Part shown: piece after piece, positions 1-8,098 of the stretch
Position numbering within the stretch: the stretch's first letter is position 1
How the letters are laid out: each line of letters begins with the position of its first letter
Assembly (NCBI GenBank): GCA_016178945.1
Contig: JACOSH010000070.1
Location: 1-42,010 of the forward strand
Length of the DNA: 42,010 nucleotides
Origin: Acidobacteriota bacterium
GTDB lineage: Bacteria; Acidobacteriota; Terriglobia; Bryobacterales; Bryobacteraceae
Direction of reading: 5' to 3'
Notes under the pieces: generated by a model
What the model saw: only the letters and a program-made list of their open reading frames with translations
Databases searched by the model: none
Told to the model about the DNA's origin: nothing
Position numbers and translations under genes: made by a program

Positions 1-141
1 AGCCTGAACATGGCGGGCAGCGTGCCGGAGGCCGCCGACCTGGTGGTCTCCGACCCGGTCCAGGCCGGCGTCATGACCGTGATGGCCGTGGCCGACACGG
101 CCAAGTTCAACGTCGCGCGGCTCAAGCGCCGGGTCTTCTAA
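1..141 (+). CDS. C-terminal end of an unidentified protein (partial)
   Basis: An open frame enters from the left edge and ends in TAA at 139-141, giving the last 46 residues of a protein that starts outside the window. The tail reads ...[17 protein letters not shown]... and ends in a basic KRRVF. The high G/C at third codon positions fits a real gene. I do not recognise the family from this piece. It is convergent with the creatininase-family gene, and the two stops are separated by about 100 bp that form a heptamer repeat and hairpin. Confidence 0.6.
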   Translation, partial: SLNMAGSVPEAADLVVSDPVQAGVMTVMAVADTAKFNVARLKRRVF

Positions 142-150
142 GGAGAGCCA

Positions 151-240
151 GGAGCTTTCAGCGATCAGCGGTCAGGCCAACTCCTGAAGCTGACTACTGA
201 ATGCTGATCGCTCACAGCTTGCTATCGCTGACAGCTTGCT
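151..240. repeat. Heptamer-periodic repeat with hairpin between convergent genes
   Basis: Degenerate 7-bp units follow each other: GCGATCA GCGGTCA at 161-174, then GCTGACT ACTGAAT GCTGATC GCTCACA GCTTGCT at 189-223, then GCTGACA GCTTGCT at 227-240. The 10-mer AGCGATCAGC at 160-169 is exactly complementary to GCTGATCGCT at 203-212, so the region can fold into a long hairpin between two convergent stop codons. It may act as a bidirectional terminator. Two other intergenic spaces in the window carry sequence-unrelated repeats of the same 7-bp period. Confidence 0.6.
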
Positions 241-241
241 A

Positions 242-1042
242 TCAATGATGGTCCACGCGCGGCTCGATCTTCCGATCGCGGAACTCCCCGAGCAGAACCA
301 CCAGCCGGTCCACCACCGCTTCGACGAACTTCTCTCCCTTCTCGCGGGTGGCTTTGGTCGGGTCGCCGACCGTGCCGGTGCGTGAATAGCGGCTGAACCA
401 CTCCTGGAAAACGACCGGCGAGGGGGCCTCCAAGTCCCAATAGAAAAATTCGGTCTTCTGGAAGTGGATGTCTTTCTCCGCTTTCTCGAACTGCACCAGG
501 TCGCCGCGCAAATACAGCAGGACGGAGGTCTCCAGCTCGCAGCCGTGCGCCATGCCGCCGGGGAACTCCGATTCGCGCAACTGCTTCAACAGATCGCGCG
601 GAATGAGGCTCCACCACGAGACCATGGCGCAGATCGCCTGGCTGTGGTTGGTGATGTTGCGCGCGGCCACATCCAGAAAGGGCACGTTGCTGCCGTGCCC
701 GTTCACCAGCAGGATCTTGCGGAATCCGTGGTGGGCCAGGCTCGTGCCGATGTCGGTGACGTAGTTGACGATGGTGGGGCCCTCCACGGCGATAGTGCCG
801 GGAAAGTCCAGGTGGTGCTCGTTGAAGGAATAGTAGACCGAGGGCATCAGGACCGCCTGGCGCGGCATGCGCTCCACGGCGCGCCGCGACATTTCCGTGG
901 CGGTCAGGACATCGGTCACCAGCGGCAGATGGGGGCCGTGCTGCTCCACGGTGCCGACGGGAAGAACGGCCACGCGGTTTTCGGCCACCGCCTGGCGGAT
1001 CTCCGGCCAGGTGAACTCCTCATATCGGTAGGTGTCGGCCAT
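242..1042 (-). CDS. Creatininase-family amidohydrolase
   Basis: The protein has 266 residues, the usual size for the creatininase/creatinine amidohydrolase family, which are metal-dependent amidohydrolases of the cytoplasm. The family landmarks are present in order: VGTVEQHGPHLPLVTD near residues 23-38 (Glu, His and Asp metal ligands), VNGHGSN mid-protein and HGCELETS further on (His/Glu ligands). There is no signal peptide. The ATG at 1040-1042 is the first plausible start; further upstream the frame runs antisense through the neighbouring PLP-enzyme gene. The gene is divergent from that enzyme, with only 21 bp between the start codons. The substrate cannot be read from sequence; relatives include creatininase, the mycofactocin-maturation peptidase MftE and 2-amino-5-formylamino-6-ribosylaminopyrimidin-4-one hydrolase-like enzymes. 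Confidence 0.9.
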   Translation of the reverse strand: MADTYRYEEFTWPEIRQAVAENRVAVLPVGTVEQHGPHLPLVTDVLTATEMSRRAVERMPRQAVLMPSVYYSFNEHHLDFPGTIAVEGPTIVNYVTDIGTSLAHHGFRKILLVNGHGSNVPFLDVAARNITNHSQAICAMVSWWSLIPRDLLKQLRESEFPGGMAHGCELETSVLLYLRGDLVQFEKAEKDIHFQKTEFFYWDLEAPSPVVFQEWFSRYSRTGTVGDPTKATREKGEKFVEAVVDRLVVLLGEFRDRKIEPRVDHH

Positions 1043-1063
1043 ATACTCGAAGTAGGAGATATT

Positions 1064-2305
1064 ATGGCACAGGTTCCTGACACACCCGTCCGTCCGGGGA
1101 CGGCCGTTCTCACTCGCGGCTTCGATCCCAGCCTGTCGGTGGGGTCGGCGCGGCCGGCGGTGTTTCGCAGTTCTACGTACGTCTTCTCCAGTCCCGAGGC
1201 CGCCGAGCGCGCCTTCAACGTCGCCTCGGGCCGGGCGCCCTTGGAGCCCGGCGAAAAAGTCGACCTGATTTACTCCCGCTTCAACCACCCCAACGCCGAG
1301 ATTCTGGAAGACCAGATCGTGCCGCTCGAAAAGGGCGCCACGCAAGCGGTGGTTTTCAACTCCGGAATGGCCGCCATCATGACGGCCTTCTTCGCCTGCG
1401 GCCGCCTGGGGTCGAGCATCGTTCATACCACGCCGCTCTACGGCGGTACCACCCAGCTCATCCACCAGTTTCTGGAGCCTTTCGGCATGACCGGCGTGGC
1501 CATCCCGGCCGGCCAGGGCGAGGCGCTGGACGAGGCCATCCGGTCGGCCAAGGACCCCAGCATCGTGCTCATCGAGACGCCGGCCAATCCGACCATGATC
1601 ATGACCGATATCCGCCGGGCCGCCGAAACCGCCGCCGCGCATCCGGCACGCCCGGTGGTGATGGTGGACAACACGTTTCTGGGGCCGCCCTACCAGCATC
1701 CGCTGATGTTGGGGGCGGACCTCTGCCTGTACTCGGCCACCAAGTTCCTGTCCGGCTTCAGCGATCTGATCGCCGGCGTGGCCCTCGCCAAGGACGAGGC
1801 GCTGATCCAGAAGCTGCGCCGCCATCGCGGGCTGTTCGGAAACATCCTGCAGCCGGATGAGTGCTGGCTTCTGGACGGCCGTTTGCCCACCGTCACGCTG
1901 CGCATGAACCGCCAGAGCAAGAACGCGCAGCGCATCGCCGAGCGCCTGGTGGGACACCGACGCGTCAAGCGCCTCCTGTATCCCACCCTGTTCGACGACT
2001 CCGAGCAAGTCCGCATCCGGATGGCCCAGTGCGATTATCCCGGCGCGCTTTTTTCCATCGAGCTGTACGGCGGCAAGGCGGCGGCGTTTGAGTTCCTGAG
2101 AAACGTCCGGATCGCGAGCAACGCCGTGTCGCTGGGGGGCGTCGAGACCCTGACCTGCCACCCGAAAACGACCACGCATTCGGGCATGACGGCCGCGGAG
2201 ATGGATCTGGCCGGGATCACCGACGGCCTGGTGAGGATTTCAGTTGGGATCGAGGACTGGCGCGACCTGCTGGCCGACTTCCAGCAGGCGCTCGATGCGA
2301 TATGA
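1064..2305 (+). CDS. Cys/Met metabolism PLP-dependent enzyme (cystathionine gamma-synthase / methionine gamma-lyase type)
   Basis: This 413-residue protein is a fold-type I PLP enzyme of the trans-sulfuration family. Visible signatures in order are YSRFNHPN (cofactor phosphate contact from the partner subunit), NSGMAAI, PLYGGT, IETPANP, VDNTF (Asp to the PLP ring nitrogen), YSATKFLSG with the PLP lysine at about residue 227, SLGGVETL and GLVRISVGIED. Members catalyse gamma-replacement or gamma/beta-elimination on homoserine esters, cystathionine or methionine. Which reaction applies here cannot be decided. Start choice: ATG at 1064 has TAGGAGAT at 1053-1060 directly upstream. The longer open frame that begins earlier lies antisense to the creatininase-family gene and is not coding. 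Confidence 0.92.
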   Translation: MAQVPDTPVRPGTAVLTRGFDPSLSVGSARPAVFRSSTYVFSSPEAAERAFNVASGRAPLEPGEKVDLIYSRFNHPNAEILEDQIVPLEKGATQAVVFNSGMAAIMTAFFACGRLGSSIVHTTPLYGGTTQLIHQFLEPFGMTGVAIPAGQGEALDEAIRSAKDPSIVLIETPANPTMIMTDIRRAAETAAAHPARPVVMVDNTFLGPPYQHPLMLGADLCLYSATKFLSGFSDLIAGVALAKDEALIQKLRRHRGLFGNILQPDECWLLDGRLPTVTLRMNRQSKNAQRIAERLVGHRRVKRLLYPTLFDDSEQVRIRMAQCDYPGALFSIELYGGKAAAFEFLRNVRIASNAVSLGGVETLTCHPKTTTHSGMTAAEMDLAGITDGLVRISVGIEDWRDLLADFQQALDAI

Positions 2306-2358
2306 GGCGCTGAAGGGAAGAAGAGCCGTCCTGGCGTCCACTAAAGCGGAGTAACCTC

Positions 2359-4392
2359 ATGGCCTCTCTCATCGATTTCTCCGCTGACACTTGCACCGAT
2401 CTGGAAGCGGCCTCCCGCCGCGAGTGGCTGGAAACCAACGGCTTGGGCGGGTTCGCCTGCGGCACGGTGGCGGGCCTGCATACCCGCCGCTATCACGGCC
2501 TGCTCACCGCGGCGCTCCATCCGCCGGTCGGACGGCACGTGCTGCTGTCCAAGCTGGAGGAGACCATGGTCCTCAACGGACGCCGCTTCGAGCTGTCGGC
2601 CAACCGCTACTCTCCGGACGTGATTCACCCCGCCGGATACCAGTATCTGCGGCGATTCCGGCTGGACCCGTTTCCGGTATTTCACTTCGTCGTCGAAGAC
2701 GTGGAGATCGAGAAATCGCTCTTCATGGTCCACGGCCAAAACACCACCGTCGTGCAGTACCTGGTGCGCGCCGCCTCGGCCGACAGCGTGCGCCTGGAAG
2801 TGCGCCCGCTGATCGCCTTCCGCGATTATCACGCGACCACTCATGAAAACGGCGCGCTGAATCCGGCCGTGGAGACGGGTGCGAACTGGCTCTCGGTGAC
2901 GCCGTATTCCGGGCTGCCATCGTTGTACCTGGCGCACGACACAGCCGAGGTGGACCGGGCCGGCTACTGGTATCGGAACTTCGAGTACGCCGTGGAGCGG
3001 GAACGGGGACTGGACGCGGTGGAAGATCTCTACAGTCCCTTTGGCCTCAGCTTCTCTCTGAACGGCCGCAACCAGGTGTCGCTGATCGCCTCGACCGAGC
3101 CGCACGAGATCGGCGAGGCCGGTCCGTATCGTCAGGCCGAGATCGCGCGGCGGAATGCGGTGCTGGCCAAATCGTTCTCCGACGACGAGTTGGTGGCGGC
3201 GCTGACCGCCGCGGCCGATCAATTCCTGGCGGCTCGCGGCGACGGCCAGACCATCCTCGCCGGATACCCCTGGTTCAGCGACTGGGGGCGCGACACCATG
3301 ATCGCGCTGCCCGGGCTGGCTCTGGCCACGGGCCGGCAAGACGCCGCCAAGAGCATCCTGCGCGAGTTTGCCCGTCACGTGGATCGTGGGATGCTCCCCA
3401 ACCGCTTCCCCGACGCCGGGGAGGCGCCCGAGTACAACACCGTGGACGCCGCCTTGTGGTTCTTCGAGGCGGCGCGGGCGGTGAACGATCCGGAATTCGT
3501 GCAACAGGAGTTGTACGCCGTGCTGGAGTCGATCGTCGAGTGGCACGTGCGGGGAACGCGCTATGGAATCCGGATGGACGACGACGGGCTCCTGGTGGCC
3601 GGAGAGGCCGGCGTGCAGCTCACCTGGATGGACGCCAAGATCGGCGACTGGGTGGTGACGCCGAGGCATGGCAAGCCGGTCGAGATCCAGGCCCTGTGGT
3701 ACAACGCGCTGCGCATCATGGAGCGGTTTGCGCGCTCCTTCGGCGACCCGGCGGCCGCCGACCGGTACGGCGAGAGGGCCGTGCTGGCCCGCCGCGGCTT
3801 CCAGCGCCTGTTCTGGAACGAAGACCGGGGTTGCCTTTACGACGTGGTGTCGGATGGCGGCCCGGACGCTTCGGTGCGGCCCAATCAGATCCTGGCGCTC
3901 AGCCTGACATACACCATGCTCGGCGCCGAGAAGTCGCGGCGGGTGCTGGAAACCGTCGAGCGGGAGCTGCTGACGCCCTACGGTCTGCGCAGCCTGTCGC
4001 CCTCGGACCCGCGCTACCAGGGCCGCTACACGGGCGGTCCCTGGGAGCGCGATGCGGCCTATCATCAGGGCACGGTGTGGGCCTGGCTGATGGGGCCCTT
4101 CCTCAGCGCCTATGTCCGGGTGCACGGCGAGCCGGGCCGCGTGCAGGCCCGGGAATGGCTCAACGGATTCCGCGCGCACCTCACCGACGCCGGGCTGGGC
4201 CAGGTTTCCGAGATCTTCGACGGCGACTTCCCGTTCTGCCCGCGTGGCTGCATCGCCCAGGCCTGGAGCGTCGCGGAATTATTGCGGACCGCCATGGAAG
4301 ATGTGGTCGGAACTCCGGCCGGATTCCGCGAGTTCACGGGATTTGAAGAAAACGCGGCCCGAAGCCCGGAGTCTTTCGCGGCCCATTCCTGA
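2359..4392 (+). CDS. Glycogen debranching enzyme / amylo-alpha-1,6-glucosidase family
   Basis: A 677-residue cytoplasmic protein. The N-terminal third has the GDE_N-type beta-sandwich (REWLETNGLGGFACGT, then TRRYHGLL). The C-terminal two thirds are an (alpha/alpha)6 barrel of the amylo-alpha-1,6-glucosidase type. The motif WFSDWGRDTMIALPG carries conserved acids at about residues 308 and 312. ERDAAYHQGTVWAWLMGPF near the C-terminus is the other family hallmark. By family it hydrolyses alpha-1,6 branch glucosyl residues of glycogen or alpha-glucan. The start is the ATG at 2359 with GGAG about 8 bp upstream. It follows the PLP enzyme by 53 bp on the same strand and may be co-transcribed with it. 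Confidence 0.93.
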   Translation: MASLIDFSADTCTDLEAASRREWLETNGLGGFACGTVAGLHTRRYHGLLTAALHPPVGRHVLLSKLEETMVLNGRRFELSANRYSPDVIHPAGYQYLRRFRLDPFPVFHFVVEDVEIEKSLFMVHGQNTTVVQYLVRAASADSVRLEVRPLIAFRDYHATTHENGALNPAVETGANWLSVTPYSGLPSLYLAHDTAEVDRAGYWYRNFEYAVERERGLDAVEDLYSPFGLSFSLNGRNQVSLIASTEPHEIGEAGPYRQAEIARRNAVLAKSFSDDELVAALTAAADQFLAARGDGQTILAGYPWFSDWGRDTMIALPGLALATGRQDAAKSILREFARHVDRGMLPNRFPDAGEAPEYNTVDAALWFFEAARAVNDPEFVQQELYAVLESIVEWHVRGTRYGIRMDDDGLLVAGEAGVQLTWMDAKIGDWVVTPRHGKPVEIQALWYNALRIMERFARSFGDPAAADRYGERAVLARRGFQRLFWNEDRGCLYDVVSDGGPDASVRPNQILALSLTYTMLGAEKSRRVLETVERELLTPYGLRSLSPSDPRYQGRYTGGPWERDAAYHQGTVWAWLMGPFLSAYVRVHGEPGRVQAREWLNGFRAHLTDAGLGQVSEIFDGDFPFCPRGCIAQAWSVAELLRTAMEDVVGTPAGFREFTGFEENAARSPESFAAHS

Positions 4393-4407
4393 TACTATTG
4401 CCAGAGG

Positions 4408-6717
4408 ATGCGAAGACTCTGGCGCACGCTGCCGGCGGCGATCCTCCCGTTTCTCGTGCACGCGGCGCGCGCGGAAGCGGTCGACGCGGCGCGGCTGGCG
4501 GCGGAGGCCGGGATCCTCGAGAAGCGGGAAACGGGCGAGTCCCTGGAGGAGGCGGCGCGGAAGTACGAGCAGGCGGCGGCTCTGTGGGGCCGGCGCCATG
4601 AGACCCGCCAGGAAGCGCGGGCGCTTCAGCGGGCGGGCGTGGTTTACGGCGTGCTCGGCGAAAACTTTCGGGCGCGCGAGGCTGGGCTGGCGGCCGTCCG
4701 TCTGCTGCGCGTGCTTCACGACCGGAAGGGCGAGGCCGACGCGCTCATCACCTTGTCCGCCGCCATCGAACAGTTGGGGGAGAAGGAAGAGGCCTTGCGG
4801 CATCTCCGGCGCGCGGTGCGCTTGCAGCGGATGGCGCACAATCCGGCGGGAGAGGCCCGCGCGCGATTTCATATCGGCGTCATTCACGATCAAAGAGGCG
4901 TCGGCCACGAGCCCGCCGCGCTCGCCCAGCTTGAGCGGGCGCGAGACCTGTTCGAACGAGCGGGCGACCGCCGGGGTCAAGCGGATGCCATTGCGAGGAT
5001 GGGAATGACCCACGACCGGTTAGGCGACCGGCTGAAAGCGGAAGAGTGCCAGCAATCCGCCATCCAGGTGTACCGCCAGGCGGGAGACTCCAGGGGAGGG
5101 GCGCGCGCGCATTACAACCTGGGCATGATTCGCTTCCACGCGGCCAACTACACCAAGGACGACCAACTCCGGCTTCAATTTCTGGATCATGCGTGGGAGA
5201 GCCTCGGCCGGGTGGCGGCGCTTCAGAAGGAGATGCGGGACCGCGTGGGCGAGGCCCGCACCCTGATGCTGATGGGCCGTGTGGAGCGCGGGCGAGGGAA
5301 CATCCCGAGCGCGGTCCGGTATTTCGAGGCTGCCATCGGGATCGTCGAGTCCACTCGCGAACTGCTTCCCAGCGGCCGCCTGCGAGTCTCGTTTCTGGCC
5401 ACGAAAGAGAGCTACTACCTGCAATACATCTCGGCCCTGATGGACCTGCACCGGCAGCAGCCTGGCGGGGGCTATGATGCCCGCGCCCTGGAAACCAGCG
5501 AGCGCCGGCGGGCTCGCGGTCTGGTGGAGAGGATGTACCCCGTGGCGCAGCGCGAATCCCTTGGGATAGGGGATCTGCGGGCCGTCCTGGATAACCAGAC
5601 CGTGTTGCTGGAGTACTCCGAGGGGGATTCGAACGTCTTTCTCTGGGTAGTCACGCCCGAGACACTGCACACTTTTGACCTGGGGAGCAAGCAAGACATT
5701 GTCGTGGCGACGGAGCGATATCTGGGCCTGCTGCTGCGTTCCCACAGGGAGCCGGCCCTGTCCGAGAGCCGCCAGCAGGCCGCCGCCGAGCTGAGCGCCC
5801 TGATCCTGGGCCCGGCGGCAGCGCTGTTGGCCAGTCAACGCCTGGCGCTGGTTCTGGACTCGCCGCTGCACCAGGTCCCCTTCGCGGCGCTGCCCACGCC
5901 GGGAAAGCCGGGCGTGCCGCTGGGGGCGGAGCACGAGCTCGTGCGGCTGCCCTCGGTCCAGGCCTTGGCGGCCATGCGGCGGGATCAGGCGGAGCGGAAT
6001 CCGGCGCGGCGAACCGTCGCGGTTCTGGCCGACCCGGTGTTTGACCGGCGCGATCCGCGAATCGCCGCGCGGAACGGACGGGCCCGCGGCGCGCCGGAAT
6101 CCGGCCTCCCGGGAACTCGCGGCGCAGAGGGGCGTTTTGCCCGCTTGGTTTTCAGCCGGCGCGAGGCCGGGACCATCGCTTCCCTGACGGCCCCTTCGGA
6201 GCGCGCCGTGGCGCTGGATTTTGCTGCCAGCCGCGAGGCGGCCACCCGTTCCGATCTGCGGGAGTTCCGCATCGTCCACTATGCCACGCATGGGCTACTC
6301 GACGAATCCCAGCCGGAGCAGTCGGGCCTGGCGCTGTCGATGGTGGATGAGCGAGGTCAGGCGCGGGACGGGTTCCTGCGCCTACAGGACATCTACCGGA
6401 TGAAGCTTCCGGTGGACCTGGTGGTGTTGAGCGCCTGCCAGACGGGGCTGGGCAAAGATGTGCGCGGGGAGGGCGTGCTGGGATTGACCCGGGCCTTCCT
6501 GGCCGCGGGGGCAAAGCGTGTGGTGGCCAGCCTATGGAAGGTGGACGACGAGGCCACGGCCGAGTTCATGGGTCACTTCTATCGGGCCATGTTGGGCCCG
6601 CGGCGCCTGACCGCGCCCGTCGCCTTGCGCTCGGCCCAGAACACGATGCAAAAGGACCCGCGCTGGCGATCTCCATTCTACTGGTCGGCCTTTGTCCTGC
6701 AGGGAGACTGGAGATAG
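4408..6717 (+). CDS. TPR-CHAT domain protein (caspase-like cysteine protease fold), exported
   Basis: A 769-residue protein. Residues 1-22 (MRRLWRTLPAAILPFLVHAA) look like a signal peptide. Residues about 30-330 are helical TPR-type repeats, and about 480-769 form a CHAT domain. The caspase-type dyad is present: His in YATHGLLDE at residue 628 and Cys in LSACQTGLG at residue 677. The domain ends with the typical WSAFVLQGDW. CHAT proteases such as separase and the TPR-CHAT protease of type III-E CRISPR cleave partner proteins after TPR-mediated recognition; the partner here is unknown. A sigma-factor gene starts 7 bp after the stop and an anti-sigma-like gene follows, so the three form one unit. 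AGAGG lies almost against the ATG, so the ribosome-binding site is poor and a near-leaderless mRNA is possible. Confidence 0.9.
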   Translation: MRRLWRTLPAAILPFLVHAARAEAVDAARLAAEAGILEKRETGESLEEAARKYEQAAALWGRRHETRQEARALQRAGVVYGVLGENFRAREAGLAAVRLLRVLHDRKGEADALITLSAAIEQLGEKEEALRHLRRAVRLQRMAHNPAGEARARFHIGVIHDQRGVGHEPAALAQLERARDLFERAGDRRGQADAIARMGMTHDRLGDRLKAEECQQSAIQVYRQAGDSRGGARAHYNLGMIRFHAANYTKDDQLRLQFLDHAWESLGRVAALQKEMRDRVGEARTLMLMGRVERGRGNIPSAVRYFEAAIGIVESTRELLPSGRLRVSFLATKESYYLQYISALMDLHRQQPGGGYDARALETSERRRARGLVERMYPVAQRESLGIGDLRAVLDNQTVLLEYSEGDSNVFLWVVTPETLHTFDLGSKQDIVVATERYLGLLLRSHREPALSESRQQAAAELSALILGPAAALLASQRLALVLDSPLHQVPFAALPTPGKPGVPLGAEHELVRLPSVQALAAMRRDQAERNPARRTVAVLADPVFDRRDPRIAARNGRARGAPESGLPGTRGAEGRFARLVFSRREAGTIASLTAPSERAVALDFAASREAATRSDLREFRIVHYATHGLLDESQPEQSGLALSMVDERGQARDGFLRLQDIYRMKLPVDLVVLSACQTGLGKDVRGEGVLGLTRAFLAAGAKRVVASLWKVDDEATAEFMGHFYRAMLGPRRLTAPVALRSAQNTMQKDPRWRSPFYWSAFVLQGDWR

Positions 6718-6724
6718 CGCTCCG

Positions 6725-7324
6725 ATGAAGAAGCCTTGGGCGATGTCCCGCGAGAGCTTCGAGCGGTTGCTCCAGTGGCTGGGATCGGACCGCGAGAGCG
6801 GCGCCGAAAGCTACGAGCAGATCCGGCGCCGGCTGGTGCACATTTTCGACCTGCGAGGGTCTCGTGCGGCCGAGGAACTGGCCGATGAGACCTTTGACCG
6901 GGTCGCGCGCCGGCTGGAAGAGGGCGGCGTGGACAACGCCTCGGACCCGCACGCCTTCATTCACGGCGTGGCCATGTGGGTGCTTCATGAGTCCTGGGAA
7001 AAGGCCGGCCGGCAAGCGGCCCTTGCTCCGGAGCTGATGCTGTTGGGGCGGGGCGAGCCGGCGCCGCAGCCCGCCCGGCTGGAGTGTCTGGAGGAGTGCC
7101 TGGCGCGCCTGAGCGCCGAAGAGAATGAGATCATCCGGCGGTACTACCAGGGAGAAAAGCGGGAGCGGATGGAAAACCGCCGTCGCCTGGCGGAGGAGCT
7201 GGGCGTGAGTCTGAATGCCCTGCGGATCCGGGCGCACCGCGTCCGCCGGAACCTGGAGGCCTGCATCCACCGCTCCCTGCGCAGCCGCGAAATGAAACCG
7301 CCCTCGCCACCACTATCGACATGA
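6725..7324 (+). CDS. ECF-like RNA polymerase sigma factor
   Basis: A 199-residue protein. Residues about 10-90 resemble a weak sigma region 2: a helical stretch with an RLVHIFDLRG segment and the phrase HAFIHGVAMWVLHE. The C-terminal part has a good region-4 helix-turn-helix, with LEECLARLSAEENEIIRRYY leading into RRLAEELGVSLNALRIRAHR. By family it would direct RNA polymerase to a small regulon. The ATG at 6725 is preferred; an in-frame GTG-type start at 6692 would overlap the CHAT gene. Its TGA overlaps the ATG of the next gene (ATGA at 7321-7324), the arrangement expected for a sigma/anti-sigma pair. Region 2 is poorly conserved, so the sigma call rests mainly on region 4 and context. Confidence 0.75.
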   Translation: MKKPWAMSRESFERLLQWLGSDRESGAESYEQIRRRLVHIFDLRGSRAAEELADETFDRVARRLEEGGVDNASDPHAFIHGVAMWVLHESWEKAGRQAALAPELMLLGRGEPAPQPARLECLEECLARLSAEENEIIRRYYQGEKRERMENRRRLAEELGVSLNALRIRAHRVRRNLEACIHRSLRSREMKPPSPPLST

Positions 7325-8097
7325 AAGACCCGAGCTACAACCTGGAACCGGGGGTGCGCGCGCGTATGGTGCGCTATTTGTTGGGAGATTTGGAAGAAAC
7401 GGAGAAGTCTGGCCTGGAGCGGCAACTGCTCTCCGACCCGGCCTTTTACGACACCTTCAGCGCCGTCGAAGCCGAGCTGGTGGACGCCTACGTCTCCGGC
7501 GAGCTGACCCCGGAAGAAAGGAGCCGGTTCGAGCGGCATTTTCTGCAATCGGCGCGCCACCGGGAGCTGCTGGAGAATTCCCGCGCGCTGCGCGAGGCTT
7601 TGCACTCGGGCCGTGAGAGGCGGGCTTCGATGGTCTGGTACGGGGTGGCGGCGGCGGTGTTGGTGTTGCTGGGCCTGGCCGGGACCGCCGGATGGCGGCT
7701 GGTACATCGCATCGACCGGCTGGAGCGGGAGCTGGTGGAAGAGCGAACGCGCCGCGTCGCCGCGCCGCCGGTAGCGGTGTCGTTCGTCCTGAGTTCCGCG
7801 GCGTCCCGCGGACCGGGAGCCGGCCACTGGCTGGTAGTGCCGGCGCTAGCCTCGGAGGTGCGGCTGGAAATCGAGTTGCAGAATACAGCGCGGTACGCCC
7901 GCTACCGGGCCTCGGTCGAGACCGCCGAGGGCGGCGAGATCTGGAGCCAGATCCTGGCCGGGGACCGCTCGTTGACTCTGGTCCTGCCCGCCCGCATCGT
8001 GGATCCGGGCGACTATATCCTCGGCCTGCAAGGCCTGGCCGGCGGCGGCCCGCCCGTCAAGACCGCCTCGTACACGTTCCGCACGTCAGTCCGCTGA
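7321..8097 (+). CDS. Membrane anti-sigma-factor-like protein
   Basis: A 258-residue protein with a cytoplasmic N-terminal helical domain (residues about 1-100, with RYLLGDLEETEKSGLERQLL and LTPEERSRFERHFL). One membrane span follows at about 106-126 (YGVAAAVLVLLGLAGTAG), then a short coiled segment (RIDRLERELVEERTRR), then an extracytoplasmic beta-rich domain. The N-terminal pattern is that of putative zinc-finger anti-sigma factors, but I see no Cys/His zinc cluster. Translational coupling to the sigma factor supports an anti-sigma role. The outer domain could sense an external signal or be the site of regulated cleavage. The stop is 1 bp from the convergent stop of the sortilin-like gene, leaving no room for a terminator between the genes. 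Confidence 0.7.
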   Translation: MKDPSYNLEPGVRARMVRYLLGDLEETEKSGLERQLLSDPAFYDTFSAVEAELVDAYVSGELTPEERSRFERHFLQSARHRELLENSRALREALHSGRERRASMVWYGVAAAVLVLLGLAGTAGWRLVHRIDRLERELVEERTRRVAAPPVAVSFVLSSAASRGPGAGHWLVVPALASEVRLEIELQNTARYARYRASVETAEGGEIWSQILAGDRSLTLVLPARIVDPGDYILGLQGLAGGGPPVKTASYTFRTSVR

Positions 8098-8098
8098 G

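Noticed and set aside
464-1063. A longer N-terminus for the PLP enzyme
   Set aside because: The upstream frame is antisense to the creatininase-family gene, and a strong ribosome site is at 1053-1060 just before ATG 1064.
1043-2179. Open minus-strand frame extending the creatininase-family gene by hundreds of codons
   Set aside because: It is the complement of the PLP-enzyme gene with low-complexity, His/Gly/Ala/Arg-rich translation and no family match.
2341-4179. A 612-codon minus-strand open frame across the debranching enzyme
   Set aside because: It mirrors a well-matched plus-strand enzyme; its length is a product of high GC and its translation has no recognisable domain.
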